From the NCBI RefSeq assembly GCF_000935125.1, contig NZ_JRKI01000034.1:124001-188000 (forward strand): a DNA stretch of 64,000 bases, in the 5' to 3' direction. This document shows, piece by piece, positions 8,330 to 17,369 of this stretch (within the stretch, counting starts at the first letter, position 1; every line of letters begins with the position of its first letter). The stretch is from Streptomyces natalensis ATCC 27448 (lineage in GTDB: Bacteria; Actinomycetota; Actinomycetes; Streptomycetales; Streptomycetaceae). The notes under the pieces were generated by a model. The model saw only the letters and a program-made list of their open reading frames with translations. It did no database searches and was not told where the DNA came from. Position numbers and translations under genes: made by a program.

Positions 8330-9793
8330 TTACTTCTCCTGCTCGCGCTCCTTGGCGATCCGGGCCACCCGGCCGCGGACCGCGTACCAGCCGCCGACCA
8401 GCGCGGCGGCGAGGACCGGGATCAGCATCACGGTCTGGCGGCCGACGGGCTTGTCGAACCACATCAGCACGATGACGCCGAGCAGGAAGACGATGGTGGC
8501 GATGTCGGTGACCGGAGTGCCGGGGAGCCGGAACTTCGGACGCTCCACCAGCCCCGCACGGGAGCGGCGGACGAACACCATGTGGCAGATCATGATGGTG
8601 ACCCAGGTGCTGACCACACCCAGCGCCGCGATGTTGATCACGATCTCGAACGCCTGGCCCGGCAGCCACGCGTTGAGCCCGACACCGAGCACACACACCG
8701 TGGCGGTGAGCATGATGCCGCCGTACGGCACCTGGTTGCGGTTCATCCGGCCGACGAACTTCGGCGCCGAACCGGCCGCCGACATCGAGCGCAGGATCCG
8801 TCCGGTCGAGTAGAGACCGGAGTTGAGGCTCGACATGGCCGCGGTCATCACGACGAGGTTCATGACATCGCCCGCGTAGGGCACACCGAGGTGGGACAGC
8901 ACCGTCACGAAGGGGCTCTGGTCGCCGGTGAACTGGTTCCACGGCAGCAGCATCGCGAGCAGCACGACCGAACCGATGTAGAAGACACCGACCCGCCACA
9001 TGATGGAGTTCACGGCCTTCGGCACGACCTTCGCCGGCTCGCTGGTCTCACCCGCGGTGACGCCGACGAGCTCGACGGCGGAGTAGGCGAAGACCACGCC
9101 CTGGAGCACGATCACGACCGGGAGCAGGCCGGTCGGGAAGAGACCGCCGTGATCCGTGATCAGGCTGAGGCCCGGTGTGTGCCCGCCGACCTTGTGGTGG
9201 GTGGCCAGCAGGAAGATGCCGATGAACATGAAGGCGACCAGCGCCGCGACCTTGATGATCGCGAACCAGAACTCCATCTCACCGAAGATCTTCACGGAGA
9301 TCAGGTTGACCGAGAGCACGACGGCCAGCGCGATCAGCGCCATCACCCACTGCGGAACGCTGGTGAACAGGCTCCAGTAGTGGGTGTAGAGCGCGATGGC
9401 CGTGATGTCGGCGATACCGGTCGTGGACCAGTTGACGACGTACATCCAGCCGGCGACGTAGGCGCCCTTCTCACCCAGGAATTCCCGGGCGTAGGAGACG
9501 AAGGAGCCGGAGGACGGGCGGTGCAGCACCAGTTCGCCGAGGGCTCGTACGACGAAGAAGGCGAAGAGGCCGCAGACGGCGTAGGCCACGGCGAGGCCCG
9601 GGCCGGCGGAGTGCAGTCGGCCACCGGCGCCGAGGAACAGGCCGGTGCCGATCGCGCCGCCGATGGCGATCATGTTGATGTGGCGGCCCTTGAGGCCCTT
9701 GCTGTAGCCCGCGTCGCCCGCGTCCTGCTGTGCGCCGTTCCCCCCGGCAGATGGCCTGTGGGCTGTCTCAGTGACGGTTTCTGTGGTGCTCAC
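8330..9793 (-). CDS. APC-superfamily amino-acid permease (AnsP/GabP-like)
   Basis: A 487-residue, roughly 12-helix amino-acid:H+ symporter of the AAT type. The first helix carries the substrate-backbone motif IAIGGAIGTGLFLGAGG, followed by RALGELVLHRPSSGSFVSYA and, mid-protein, FAYSAVELVGVTAGET, all hallmarks of the L-asparagine/GABA/D-serine permease group. The N-terminus is a 30-residue hydrophilic tail. Similarity in memory is closest to L-asparagine permease (AnsP), but substrates within this group cannot be told apart by eye. It stands alone with its own terminator at 8260-8300; the 109-base gap to the acyl-CoA ligase shows no other gene. Confidence 0.85.
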   Translation of the reverse strand: MSTTETVTETAHRPSAGGNGAQQDAGDAGYSKGLKGRHINMIAIGGAIGTGLFLGAGGRLHSAGPGLAVAYAVCGLFAFFVVRALGELVLHRPSSGSFVSYAREFLGEKGAYVAGWMYVVNWSTTGIADITAIALYTHYWSLFTSVPQWVMALIALAVVLSVNLISVKIFGEMEFWFAIIKVAALVAFMFIGIFLLATHHKVGGHTPGLSLITDHGGLFPTGLLPVVIVLQGVVFAYSAVELVGVTAGETSEPAKVVPKAVNSIMWRVGVFYIGSVVLLAMLLPWNQFTGDQSPFVTVLSHLGVPYAGDVMNLVVMTAAMSSLNSGLYSTGRILRSMSAAGSAPKFVGRMNRNQVPYGGIMLTATVCVLGVGLNAWLPGQAFEIVINIAALGVVSTWVTIMICHMVFVRRSRAGLVERPKFRLPGTPVTDIATIVFLLGVIVLMWFDKPVGRQTVMLIPVLAAALVGGWYAVRGRVARIAKEREQEK

Positions 9794-9902
9794 TGCTGGT
9801 GGATCTCGCTTTCAAGGCAGAGCCGAGACCGAAACCCGCGGATCGCGCGGACGGCCGACGGCACACCTTCCCCGATGACCGCCGCCCCGTCTGTGGGCAA
9901 GA

Positions 9903-11747
9903 TCACATGGCGTAAAAACCTTGTAGGAAGTGACGGTATTTCTCCTCGATCACCCGGCGGCGCAGCTTCAGCGAGGGAGTCAGCTCCCCTGTTTCCGGAC
10001 ACCACTCCTCGCCCAGCACCAAAAATCGCTTGACCTGCTCGGTCCGGTTCAGGCGCGCATTCGCCGCCGCGACCGCACGTTCGGCCTCCTCGCGGACGGC
10101 CGGATGCGCGGCCAGCTCGGCGAGCGTGCCCTCGATGCCGTGGCGCGCCGCCCAGGCCGGGGCCAGCTCCGCATCCAGCACCAGCAGCGCGACCAGATAC
10201 GACCGGCCCTCGCCGTATGCCAGGGCCTGCCCGATGAGCGGATGCTCCTTGAGGGTGTTCTCGACCAGCGCGGGCGAGACGTTCTTGCCCGTGGAGGTCA
10301 CGATCATTTCCTTCTTGCGGTCGGTCAGCCACAGGAAGCCGTCCTCGTCCACCCGCCCGATGTCACCGGTCGCGAACCAGCCGTCGGCGTCGGTCACCGG
10401 CTCGACCGAACCGTCCCCCCGCAGATAGCCGTCGCACACCGTGCGCCCGCGGACCTCGATCTCGCCGTCCGGGGCGGTGCGCACCTCCAGGCCGTCGATC
10501 GGACGGCCGACCGAGCCCAGCCGGAAGGCGCCGGGGCTGTTCGTCGTGGACACGCCCGCCGTCTCGGTCAGCCCCCAGGCGTCCATGATCACCACGCCCA
10601 GACCGGCCCAGAACCGGACCACATCGGGCGGCATCGGCGCCGAGGCGCTCGCGGTCCACACCAGCCGGTCGAATCCGGCCAGCGCCAGCAGCGGATCCAG
10701 CACCTCGGCCTTGACCTGCGCATATGCGGCTTCCAGCGGATCGGAGGGCCGCTCGCCGCGCTCCTTGCAGGCCACATAGGCGCGGGCGGTCCCGGCTGCC
10801 GTGTCCACGGCCGCCCGCCGCTCCTCCGGGAGCCGCGCGAGCGCCGCCCGCACGGCCGCCGCCAGCTTCTCCCAGACCCTCGGGACGCCGAAGAACTGCG
10901 CCGGATGCAGCTCGCGCGCCGTCGCGGCGACCGCGGCCGGGTCGGCGCAGAGGTAGACGTGCGAGGCGCGGAAGACCGGCAGATAGATGCCGAGCATCCG
11001 CTCCGCGATATGGGCGAAGGGGAGGTAGCAGAGGTGCTCGACATGATCGGGCAGCTCGACGGCGGCATCCAGGGCCGTCGCGTTCAGGAGCACATTGCGG
11101 TGGCTGATCACGACGCCCTTGGGGTCGCCGGTGGTGCCGGAGGTGTAGACGACGGTGAGCGTGTCGGCCGCGGTCGACCGTCGCCATGCCGCCTCGAAGG
11201 TTTCGGCGTCGTGGAGCTGGGCGCCCCGGGCGGCCAGTGCGGCGTAGGTCGTCTGCCTGCCGGGCTCGTCGTGCCGGCCGGTCCCGTCCTCGTCCGGCTC
11301 GACGATCACCAGCTTTTCGAGCCGGGCCGTCGGATCGTCGAGCAGCGGCTGCCAGCGTTCCCGCTCGCGCCCGCCCTCCAGTACGGCGAACCGGGCCCTG
11401 CTGTGGCGGGCGATATGCGCTATCTGCCCGGGGGCGGCCGTGCCGTACACCGTCACCGGGACGGCGCCGAGGTGCACCAGGGCGAGGTCGCTGAGCCAGT
11501 GCTCGGGGCGGTTGCCCATCATGAGCAGGACGATCTCGCCGCGGCGGACGCCGAGCGCGCGGTACCCGGCGGCCAGTTCCGCGATCCGGTGCCGGGCCTC
11601 TGACCAGGTCAGGGTGTGCCAGCCGCCGGTCCCGCCGTCGCGCCAGGACAGCGCGGGCAGCGCGCCGTGGTCCTCGGCGTTGCGCAGCAGCAGGGCGGGC
11701 AGGGTCAGATCGTCGGGTGTGCCGGGCATGCGCAGGATCGTGGTCAC
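9903..11747 (-). CDS. Long-chain fatty-acid-CoA ligase (AMP-forming, FadD15-like)
   Basis: Activates fatty acids with ATP to acyl-AMP and then acyl-CoA. The 614-residue product has the P-loop-like VVYTSGTTGDPKGV, the adenine-binding MDAWGLTETAG, WFATGDIGRVDEDG and the C-terminal domain lid with DRKKEMIVTSTGKNVSP, plus the late catalytic Lys region LTPSLKLRRRVI. Its length and the C-terminal EEKYRHFLQGFY are typical of the FadD15 subgroup. ATG 11747 follows an AGGAGGCC-type ribosome site. It diverges from a MerR regulator at 11851 and is the likely entry enzyme for the beta-oxidation genes to the right. Confidence 0.9.
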   Translation of the reverse strand: MTTILRMPGTPDDLTLPALLLRNAEDHGALPALSWRDGGTGGWHTLTWSEARHRIAELAAGYRALGVRRGEIVLLMMGNRPEHWLSDLALVHLGAVPVTVYGTAAPGQIAHIARHSRARFAVLEGGRERERWQPLLDDPTARLEKLVIVEPDEDGTGRHDEPGRQTTYAALAARGAQLHDAETFEAAWRRSTAADTLTVVYTSGTTGDPKGVVISHRNVLLNATALDAAVELPDHVEHLCYLPFAHIAERMLGIYLPVFRASHVYLCADPAAVAATARELHPAQFFGVPRVWEKLAAAVRAALARLPEERRAAVDTAAGTARAYVACKERGERPSDPLEAAYAQVKAEVLDPLLALAGFDRLVWTASASAPMPPDVVRFWAGLGVVIMDAWGLTETAGVSTTNSPGAFRLGSVGRPIDGLEVRTAPDGEIEVRGRTVCDGYLRGDGSVEPVTDADGWFATGDIGRVDEDGFLWLTDRKKEMIVTSTGKNVSPALVENTLKEHPLIGQALAYGEGRSYLVALLVLDAELAPAWAARHGIEGTLAELAAHPAVREEAERAVAAANARLNRTEQVKRFLVLGEEWCPETGELTPSLKLRRRVIEEKYRHFLQGFYAM

Positions 11748-11763
11748 GGCGGCCTCCTGAGGA

Positions 11764-11795
11764 GTGAGAGCCTGATCTGGTGAGTGCCTGATCTG
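11764..11795. repeat. 16-bp tandem duplication upstream of the acyl-CoA ligase
   Basis: GTGAGAGCCTGATCTG (11764-11779) is followed directly by GTGAGTGCCTGATCTG (11780-11795), identical at 15 of 16 bases. It lies in the 103-base divergent promoter region between the ligase and the MerR gene and may be a regulator site or a simple duplication. Confidence 0.7.
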
Positions 11796-11813
11796 CGGAG
11801 CAAGGGAGAGAAG

Positions 11814-11834
11814 GTTTCACACGAGTGGTGAGAC
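11814..11834 (+). promoter_or_regulatory. Inverted repeat and promoter in front of the MerR gene
   Basis: GTTTCAC (11814-11820), seven bases, GTGAGAC (11828-11834): arms match 6 of 7. TTTCAC also forms a possible -35 box with AATACT (11838-11843) as -10 at 17-base spacing, and ATG 11851 lies only 7 bases later, so the MerR transcript is probably leaderless. The repeat is a candidate MerR operator serving both divergent genes. Confidence 0.45.
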
Positions 11835-11850
11835 AGCAATACTGTTGAAC

Positions 11851-12642
11851 ATGAAGGAGCCCGCCACCGACCTCACGGTCGACGAACTGGCCGCCCGCGC
11901 CGGCGTCACGGTCCGCACGATCCGCTTCTACAGCACGCGCGGACTGCTGCCCCCGCCCGAGATCGGCCCGCGCCGGGTCGGCCGTTACGGACCGGACCAT
12001 CTTTCGCGGTTGGCGTTGATCGAGGAACTCCAGCACCAGGGCCTGACCCTCTCGGCGATCGAGCGCTACCTGGCACAGCTGCCGCCCGATCTGAGCGCCC
12101 AGGATCTGGCCATCCACCGTGCGCTGGTGGCGAGTTGGGTGCCGGACAAGGCGGAGGACACGACCCGCGACCAGCTGGAACGGCGGGCCGGGCGGGAGCT
12201 GACCGAGGAGGACCTCGACCGGCTGGCCGCGATGAGCGTGCTCGTACGGACCGAGGACCCGCAGGTCTTCCGGGTGGATCCGGGTCTGCTGCATCTGGGC
12301 ACGCGGCTGCTGGACGTGCCGATCGCGCTGGAGTCGATCCTGGCGGCGCGCACCGTCGTCATCGAGCACACCCGCTCGGCGGCGCGGGAGCTGAGCCGGC
12401 TCTTCAAGGACGAGGTATGGGGTCCGTACCGGGAAGGCGGGCCGGATGCCGAGGAGATGGCGCGGATGAAGTCGCTGTCGGCGCATATGCAGCCGATGGT
12501 GGTGCAGGCACTGGTCACCGCCTTTCAGAGGTCGATGAAGCAGGAACTGCGGGAGTGGTTCGGCGAGAGCGCGGCGAACGATGCGAACGGCGGAAGCGAG
12601 GGGAACGGCGGGAGCGAGGAGAGCGGCAGGCGCGAGGGGTGA
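11851..12642 (+). CDS. MerR family transcriptional regulator
   Basis: A 263-residue regulator. The N-terminal winged helix reads LTVDELAARAGVTVRTIRFY followed by RGLLPPPEIGPRRVGRYGPD, the classic MerR pattern; the dimerising coiled coil follows (LALIEELQHQGLTLSAIERY). The C-terminal part, about 170 residues, has no metal-binding Cys cluster and is all-helical, so it probably senses a small organic ligand. ATG 11851 is used; TTG 11845 is also in frame but no ribosome site is seen for either. It is divergent from the acyl-CoA ligase, an arrangement that suggests control of fatty-acid activation. The last 25 residues are a low-complexity Gly/Ser/Glu tail. Confidence 0.85.
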   Translation: MKEPATDLTVDELAARAGVTVRTIRFYSTRGLLPPPEIGPRRVGRYGPDHLSRLALIEELQHQGLTLSAIERYLAQLPPDLSAQDLAIHRALVASWVPDKAEDTTRDQLERRAGRELTEEDLDRLAAMSVLVRTEDPQVFRVDPGLLHLGTRLLDVPIALESILAARTVVIEHTRSAARELSRLFKDEVWGPYREGGPDAEEMARMKSLSAHMQPMVVQALVTAFQRSMKQELREWFGESAANDANGGSEGNGGSEESGRREG

Positions 12643-12667
12643 GGGGCGGGCCGCCGGGGCCCGCCCC
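12643..12667. terminator. Bidirectional hairpin between MerR and fadB
   Basis: GGGGCGGGCC (12643-12652) and GGCCCGCCCC (12658-12667) form a perfect 10-bp stem with a 5-base loop, immediately after the MerR stop and 14 bases before the converging fadB stop. Confidence 0.7.
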
Positions 12668-12681
12668 TTCCCGGGCCGCGC

Positions 12682-14886
12682 TCAGTCGCCGAACGTCTCG
12701 CCCTTCTCGGCCTTCTCGACCAGCAGCGGCGACGGCGCGAACCGCTCGCCGTACGCCGCCTCCAGCTCACGGGCGCGGGCCACGAAACCGGGCGGACCGA
12801 CGCGGTCCTCGTGCCCCGGCCCGCCCTGGTATCCGTTGATGTACTGGAGGACGCCGCCGGTCCAGCCGGGGAAGCCGATGCCGAAGATCGAGCCGATATT
12901 GGCGTCGGCCACCGAGGTCAGCACGCCTTCCTCGAAGCAGCGGACGGTGTCCAGCGCCTCGGAGAACAGCATCCGCTCCTGCATGTCGAGGAACGGGATC
13001 GCGGCGCCCTCCGTGCCGAAGTGCTCGCGCAGGCCGGGCCACAGACCGGCCCGCTTGCCGTCGTCGCCGTAGTCGTAGAAACCGGCTCCGCCGCTGCGGC
13101 CGGGCCGCCCGAACTCGTCCACCATGCGGTCGATGACGGCATCGGCCGGATGCGGCTGCCAGCTGCCCCCGGCTTCCTCGACGGCCCGCCGGGTCTCGTT
13201 GCGGATCTTGCGCGGGAGGGTGAGGGTCAGCTCGTCCATCAAGGAGAGCACCTTGGCCGGATAGCCGGCCTGGGCGGCGGCCTGTTCGACGGAGACCGGA
13301 TCGAGGCCCTCGCCGATCATCGCGACGCCTTCGTTGATGAACTGGCCGATGACCCGGGAGGTGAAGAAGCCCCGGGAGTCGTTGACGACGATCGGCGTCT
13401 TCTTGATCTGCCGCACCAGGTCGAAGGCGCGGGCCAGCGCCTCGTCGCCGGTGCGCTCGCCCTTGATGATCTCCACCAGCGGCATCTTGTCGACCGGCGA
13501 GAAGAAGTGCAGACCGATGAAGTCCCGGTCGCGCTCGACGCCTTCGGCCAGCAGCGTGATGGGCAGGGTAGAGGTGTTGGAGCACAGCAGCGCGTCGGGG
13601 GCGACGATGTGCTGGATCTCCTTGAACACCTTGTGCTTGAGCGCGATGTCCTCGAAGACCGCCTCGATGACGGTGTCGCAGCCCGCGAGGTCCTGCGGAT
13701 CGGCGGTGGGCGTGATGCGCGCCAGCAGCTCGTCGCGCTGGGCCTCGGTCGTACGGCCCCGGGACAGCGCCTTGGCCAGCAGCCCCTCCGAGTACGCCTT
13801 GCCCTTCTCGGCCGCTTCGAGGGTGACGTCCTTGAGGAGGACCTGCATTCCGGCCCGGGCGCAGGAGTAGGCGATGCCCGCGCCCATCATGCCGGCGCCG
13901 AGGACGGCGACCTTCTCGACCTGGCGGGGCGCGATGTCCTTGGGGCGGTTGGCGCCGGAGTTGACGGCCTGGAGGTCGAAGAAGAACGCCTGGATCATGT
14001 TCTTGGAGATCTGGCCGGTGACCAGCTCCACGAAATAGCGCGCCTCGATGGTCTGGGCGGTCTCGAAGTCGACCTGGGAGCCCTCGACGGCGGCCGCGAG
14101 GATATTGCGCGGCGCGGGGTAGGGCGCGCCGTTGAGCTGCTTCTTGAGGTTGGCGGGGAAGGCCGGGAGGTTGGCCGCGAACTTCGGGTGGGCCGGCGTG
14201 CCGCCGGGGATCTTGTAACCCTTGACGTCCCAGGGCTGCTGGGACTCCGGGTGGGCGTCGATGAACTCCCGTGCCTTGGTGAGCAGTTCCTCGGGGGTGT
14301 GGGCTACCTCGTGGATCAGCCCGTTGTCCTTGGCCCGGACGGCGTTGTACTGGGTGCCCTGGAGCAGCACCTTCAGCAGGGCGTCGGTGATGCCCAGGAG
14401 GCGGACGGTGCGGGTGACGCCGCCGCCCGCGGGCAGCAGTCCGAGGGTGACCTCGGGCAGGCCGATCTTGGTGCCGGGGGTGTCGAGGGCGATGCGGTGG
14501 TGACAGGCGAGCGCGATCTCATAGCCACCGCCCAGCGCCGCGCCGTTGATGGCGGCGACGACCGGCTTGCCGAGGGTCTCGATACGGCGCAGATCGCGCT
14601 TGATGCCGTTGCCCGCCTCGAAGGCCGACTGCGCGTGCTCAGGTGTGACGGCGATCAGCTCGCGCAGGTCGCCGCCGGCGAAGAAGGTCTTCTTGGCAGA
14701 GGTGACGATGATGCCGCGGATGCTGTCCTTCTCGGCCTCCAGGCGGTCGGCGACCGCGGTGAGGGAGGTCTTGAAGGCGTTGTTCATGGTGTTGGCGGAC
14801 TGGTCCGGATCGTCCAGGACCAGGGTGACGATGCCGGTCTCGTCCTGTTCCCAGCGGATGGTCGACGAGGCAGCGGATTCACTCAT
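12682..14886 (-). CDS. fadB: Fatty-acid oxidation complex alpha subunit (enoyl-CoA hydratase / 3-hydroxyacyl-CoA dehydrogenase)
   Basis: A 734-residue bifunctional beta-oxidation enzyme. The N-terminal crotonase domain (about 1-300) has AAINGAALGGGYEIALACH and the catalytic-Glu region GLPEVTLGLLPAGGGVTR. The NAD-binding domain starts near 325 (KVAVLGAGMMGAGIAYSCAR) and contains the 3-hydroxyacyl-CoA catalytic His in GLHFFSPVDKMPLVEII. Two helical 3HCDH C-terminal domains follow (SRGFFTSRVIGQFINEG). It performs hydration and NAD-dependent oxidation of enoyl-CoA. The gene lies 33 bases after fadA on the same strand, so the two are co-transcribed as alpha and beta subunits. From memory this matches the S. 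coelicolor SCO6026-type gene. Confidence 0.93.
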   Translation of the reverse strand: MSESAASSTIRWEQDETGIVTLVLDDPDQSANTMNNAFKTSLTAVADRLEAEKDSIRGIIVTSAKKTFFAGGDLRELIAVTPEHAQSAFEAGNGIKRDLRRIETLGKPVVAAINGAALGGGYEIALACHHRIALDTPGTKIGLPEVTLGLLPAGGGVTRTVRLLGITDALLKVLLQGTQYNAVRAKDNGLIHEVAHTPEELLTKAREFIDAHPESQQPWDVKGYKIPGGTPAHPKFAANLPAFPANLKKQLNGAPYPAPRNILAAAVEGSQVDFETAQTIEARYFVELVTGQISKNMIQAFFFDLQAVNSGANRPKDIAPRQVEKVAVLGAGMMGAGIAYSCARAGMQVLLKDVTLEAAEKGKAYSEGLLAKALSRGRTTEAQRDELLARITPTADPQDLAGCDTVIEAVFEDIALKHKVFKEIQHIVAPDALLCSNTSTLPITLLAEGVERDRDFIGLHFFSPVDKMPLVEIIKGERTGDEALARAFDLVRQIKKTPIVVNDSRGFFTSRVIGQFINEGVAMIGEGLDPVSVEQAAAQAGYPAKVLSLMDELTLTLPRKIRNETRRAVEEAGGSWQPHPADAVIDRMVDEFGRPGRSGGAGFYDYGDDGKRAGLWPGLREHFGTEGAAIPFLDMQERMLFSEALDTVRCFEEGVLTSVADANIGSIFGIGFPGWTGGVLQYINGYQGGPGHEDRVGPPGFVARARELEAAYGERFAPSPLLVEKAEKGETFGD

Positions 14887-14919
14887 GGGTGCGTACTCCG
14901 TAGTGGGGTGGGACGAGGG

Positions 14920-16134
14920 TCAGAGGCGCTCGATGACGGTGGCGATGCCCATACCGCCGCCGACGCAGAGGGTGGCCAGGCCGTAGCGCTTGTCCTGCCG
15001 CTCCAGCTCGTCGATGAGGGTGCCCAGGATCATGGCGCCGGTCGCGCCGAGGGGATGGCCCAGGGCGATGGCGCCGCCGTTGACGTTGACCTTGTCCAGG
15101 CTCAGGCCCATGTCCTTTGCGAAGCGCAGCACGACCGCGGCGAACGCCTCGTTGATCTCGACCAGGTCGATGTCGTCGATGGTCAGCCCGGCCTTGGCGA
15201 GGGCCTTGCGGCTGGCGGGCGCGGGGCCGGTGAGCATGATCGTCGGCTCGGAGCCGGAGACCGCGGCGGAGATGATCCGGGCGCGCGGGGTCAGGCCGTA
15301 GCGCTCGCCGACCTCCTTGGAGCCAATGGCGACCAGCGCCGCGCCGTCCACGATGCCGGAGGAGTTGCCCGCGTGGTGGACGTGGTCGATCTTCTCGACC
15401 CAGTGGTACGTCTGGAGGGCGACCGCGTCGAAGCCGCCCGCGTCGCCGATGGCGGCGAAGGAGGGCTTGAGGCCGGCCAGGCTGTCGGCGGTGGTGCCGG
15501 GGCGCAGGTGCTCGTCGTGGTCGAGGACGACCAGGCCGTTGCGGTCGCGGACGGGGACGACGGAGCGCTCGAAGCGGCCGTCCTTCCAGGCGGCGGCGGC
15601 CCGCTCCTGGGAGAGCGCGGCGAACTCGTCGACGTCGCGGCGGGAGTAACCCTCGATGGTGGCGATCAGGTCGGCGCCGATGCCCTGGGGGACGAAGCCG
15701 GTGTCGAAGTTGGTCATCGGGTCCGCGAACCAGGCGCCGCCGTCGGAGGCCATCGGCACCCGCGACATCGACTCCACACCGCCCGCCAGGACCAGGTCCT
15801 CCCAGCCCGAACGGACCTTGGCGGCGGCCATGTTGACGGCTTCGAGACCGGAGGCACAGAAGCGGTTTTCCTGGACGCCGGCGACGGTGTCCGGCAGCCC
15901 GGCGGCGATCGCCGCGATCCGCGCGATGTCGGAGCCCTGGTCGCCGACGGGGCCGACGACGCCGAGCACGATGTCGTCGATGGCGGCCGGGTCGAGCCCG
16001 GGGAAGCGGGTGCGTACTTCGTGGATCAGGCCGACGACCAGGTCGATCGGCTTGGTGCCGTGCAGTGCGCCATTGGCCTTGCCGCGGCCGCGCGGGGTGC
16101 GGATCGCGTCGTATACGTACGCTTCGGTACTCAA
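14920..16134 (-). CDS. fadA: Acetyl-CoA C-acyltransferase (3-ketoacyl-CoA thiolase)
   Basis: Cleaves 3-ketoacyl-CoA with CoA to acetyl-CoA and a shortened acyl-CoA. The 404-residue protein has the nucleophilic Cys in ENRFCASGLEAVN, the His in NGGAIALGHPLGATGAM and the second active Cys in ATLCVGGGMG. TTG 16134 is chosen because GAAAGG precedes it by nine bases and the resulting N-terminus (STEAYVYDAIRTPRGRGKAN) is what I remember for Streptomyces homologues. Upstream frame to 16470 is a shadow of the dehydrogenase gene. It follows the acyl-CoA dehydrogenase by 68 bases and precedes fadB by 33. Confidence 0.92.
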   Translation of the reverse strand: MSTEAYVYDAIRTPRGRGKANGALHGTKPIDLVVGLIHEVRTRFPGLDPAAIDDIVLGVVGPVGDQGSDIARIAAIAAGLPDTVAGVQENRFCASGLEAVNMAAAKVRSGWEDLVLAGGVESMSRVPMASDGGAWFADPMTNFDTGFVPQGIGADLIATIEGYSRRDVDEFAALSQERAAAAWKDGRFERSVVPVRDRNGLVVLDHDEHLRPGTTADSLAGLKPSFAAIGDAGGFDAVALQTYHWVEKIDHVHHAGNSSGIVDGAALVAIGSKEVGERYGLTPRARIISAAVSGSEPTIMLTGPAPASRKALAKAGLTIDDIDLVEINEAFAAVVLRFAKDMGLSLDKVNVNGGAIALGHPLGATGAMILGTLIDELERQDKRYGLATLCVGGGMGIATVIERL

Positions 16135-16202
16135 GTCAACAAGCCTTTCGGAGGAGGTCCAGGAGGGGGCGGGGCGGGCGGCGGGACCGGGGCGGCCCCC
16201 GG

Positions 16203-17354
16203 TCAGCCGAGCAGGGAGCGGCCGATGATCTCCTTCATGATCTCGGTGGTGCCACCGTAGATCGTCAGGATGCGGCCGTCGGTGAAGGCCCTGGCGACGC
16301 GGTACTCGGTCATATAGCCGTAGCCGCCGTGGAGTTGGAGGCAGCGGTCGGCGACGCGTTTTTGCAGCTCGGTCGCCCACCACTTGGCCATCGAGGCGTG
16401 CACCGCGTCCAGTGCACCGGCCGCGTGGTCGGCGATGCAGCGGTCCAGGAAGGCGCGGGTGACGGCGCATTCGGTGGCCATTTCGGCTATCTCGAAGCGG
16501 ATGTGCTGGAGCTTGGCCAGCGGCCGGCCGAACGCCTCGCGCTCCTTGACGTACTGCGTGGTGATCTCCAGCAGATACTCGGCGGCGGCGATCGCGGCCA
16601 CGGCGATGCCCATCCGCTCCTGTGCGAGATGGGTCATCAGATGGATGAAGGCGCCGTTGAGCTCGCCGAGGAGGTTTTCCTTGGGCACCCGGACGTCGTG
16701 GAAGAAGAGCTCGGCGGTGTCCTGCGCCTTCTGACCGATCTTGTCCAGGTTGCGGCCGCGTTCAAAACCCGCCATGCCGCGCTCGACGACCAGCAGGCTC
16801 AGGCCGTGCGCACCGCCCTCGGGGGTCGTCTTGGCGACGACGATGACGAGGTCGGCGAGGATGCCGTTGGAGATGAAGGTCTTGGAGCCGTTGAGGAGCC
16901 AGTGGTCGCCGCGGTCCTCGGCGCTCGTGCGGATCCCCTGGAGGTCGGAGCCGGCGCCGGGCTCGGTCATGGCGATGGCCGTGATGGTCTCGCCGCTACA
17001 GAAACCGGGCAGCCAGCGGCGCTTTTGCTCCTCGGTGCCCAGGGTGGTCAGGTACGGGCCGATGATGTCGTTGTGCAGGCCGATGGCGAGGCCGGGGGCG
17101 CCGGCCCGGGTGAACTCCTCCGCCAGTACGGCGCTGTAGCGGAAGTCCGGCTGCCCGCCGCCCCCGTACTCCTCGGGCACTGCCATGCCCAGCAGGCCCT
17201 GACGGCCGGCCGCCCGCCAGACGTCCCGGCTGACGATGCCGTCCTTCTCCCACTGGTCGTAATGTGGCGTCACCTCCTTGGCGAGGAAGGTGCGGACGGT
17301 CTCCCGGAAGGCCTCGTGGTCCTCGGTGTAGATCTGACGCGGCATGGCGGTCAT
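16203..17354 (-). CDS. Acyl-CoA dehydrogenase
   Basis: FAD-dependent alpha,beta-dehydrogenation of acyl-CoA, electrons going to ETF. The 383-residue protein shows both family signatures: AMTEPGAGSDLQGIRTSA and LQLHGGYGYMTEYRVARAF. The C-terminal motif is IYGGTTEIMKEIIGRSL; the usual catalytic Glu of IYEGT is Gly here, so the base is probably placed as in long-chain or isovaleryl-CoA dehydrogenases, with the Glu in FEIAEMATE a candidate. GAGGAGGG lies nine bases before ATG 17354, deciding that start over ATG 17345. It is fourth-to-last in the leftward operon, 15 bases after the F420-type oxidoreductase on the upstream side. Confidence 0.9.
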   Translation of the reverse strand: MTAMPRQIYTEDHEAFRETVRTFLAKEVTPHYDQWEKDGIVSRDVWRAAGRQGLLGMAVPEEYGGGGQPDFRYSAVLAEEFTRAGAPGLAIGLHNDIIGPYLTTLGTEEQKRRWLPGFCSGETITAIAMTEPGAGSDLQGIRTSAEDRGDHWLLNGSKTFISNGILADLVIVVAKTTPEGGAHGLSLLVVERGMAGFERGRNLDKIGQKAQDTAELFFHDVRVPKENLLGELNGAFIHLMTHLAQERMGIAVAAIAAAEYLLEITTQYVKEREAFGRPLAKLQHIRFEIAEMATECAVTRAFLDRCIADHAAGALDAVHASMAKWWATELQKRVADRCLQLHGGYGYMTEYRVARAFTDGRILTIYGGTTEIMKEIIGRSLLG

Positions 17355-17369
17355 CGCTGCGGGCCCTCC

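Noticed and set aside
12811..16260. Very long plus-strand open frame (about 1150 codons) opposite fadB and fadA
   Set aside because: It is the mirror image of two certain genes in high-GC DNA; its product is Asp/Gly/Val-rich without domains and no ribosome site precedes it.
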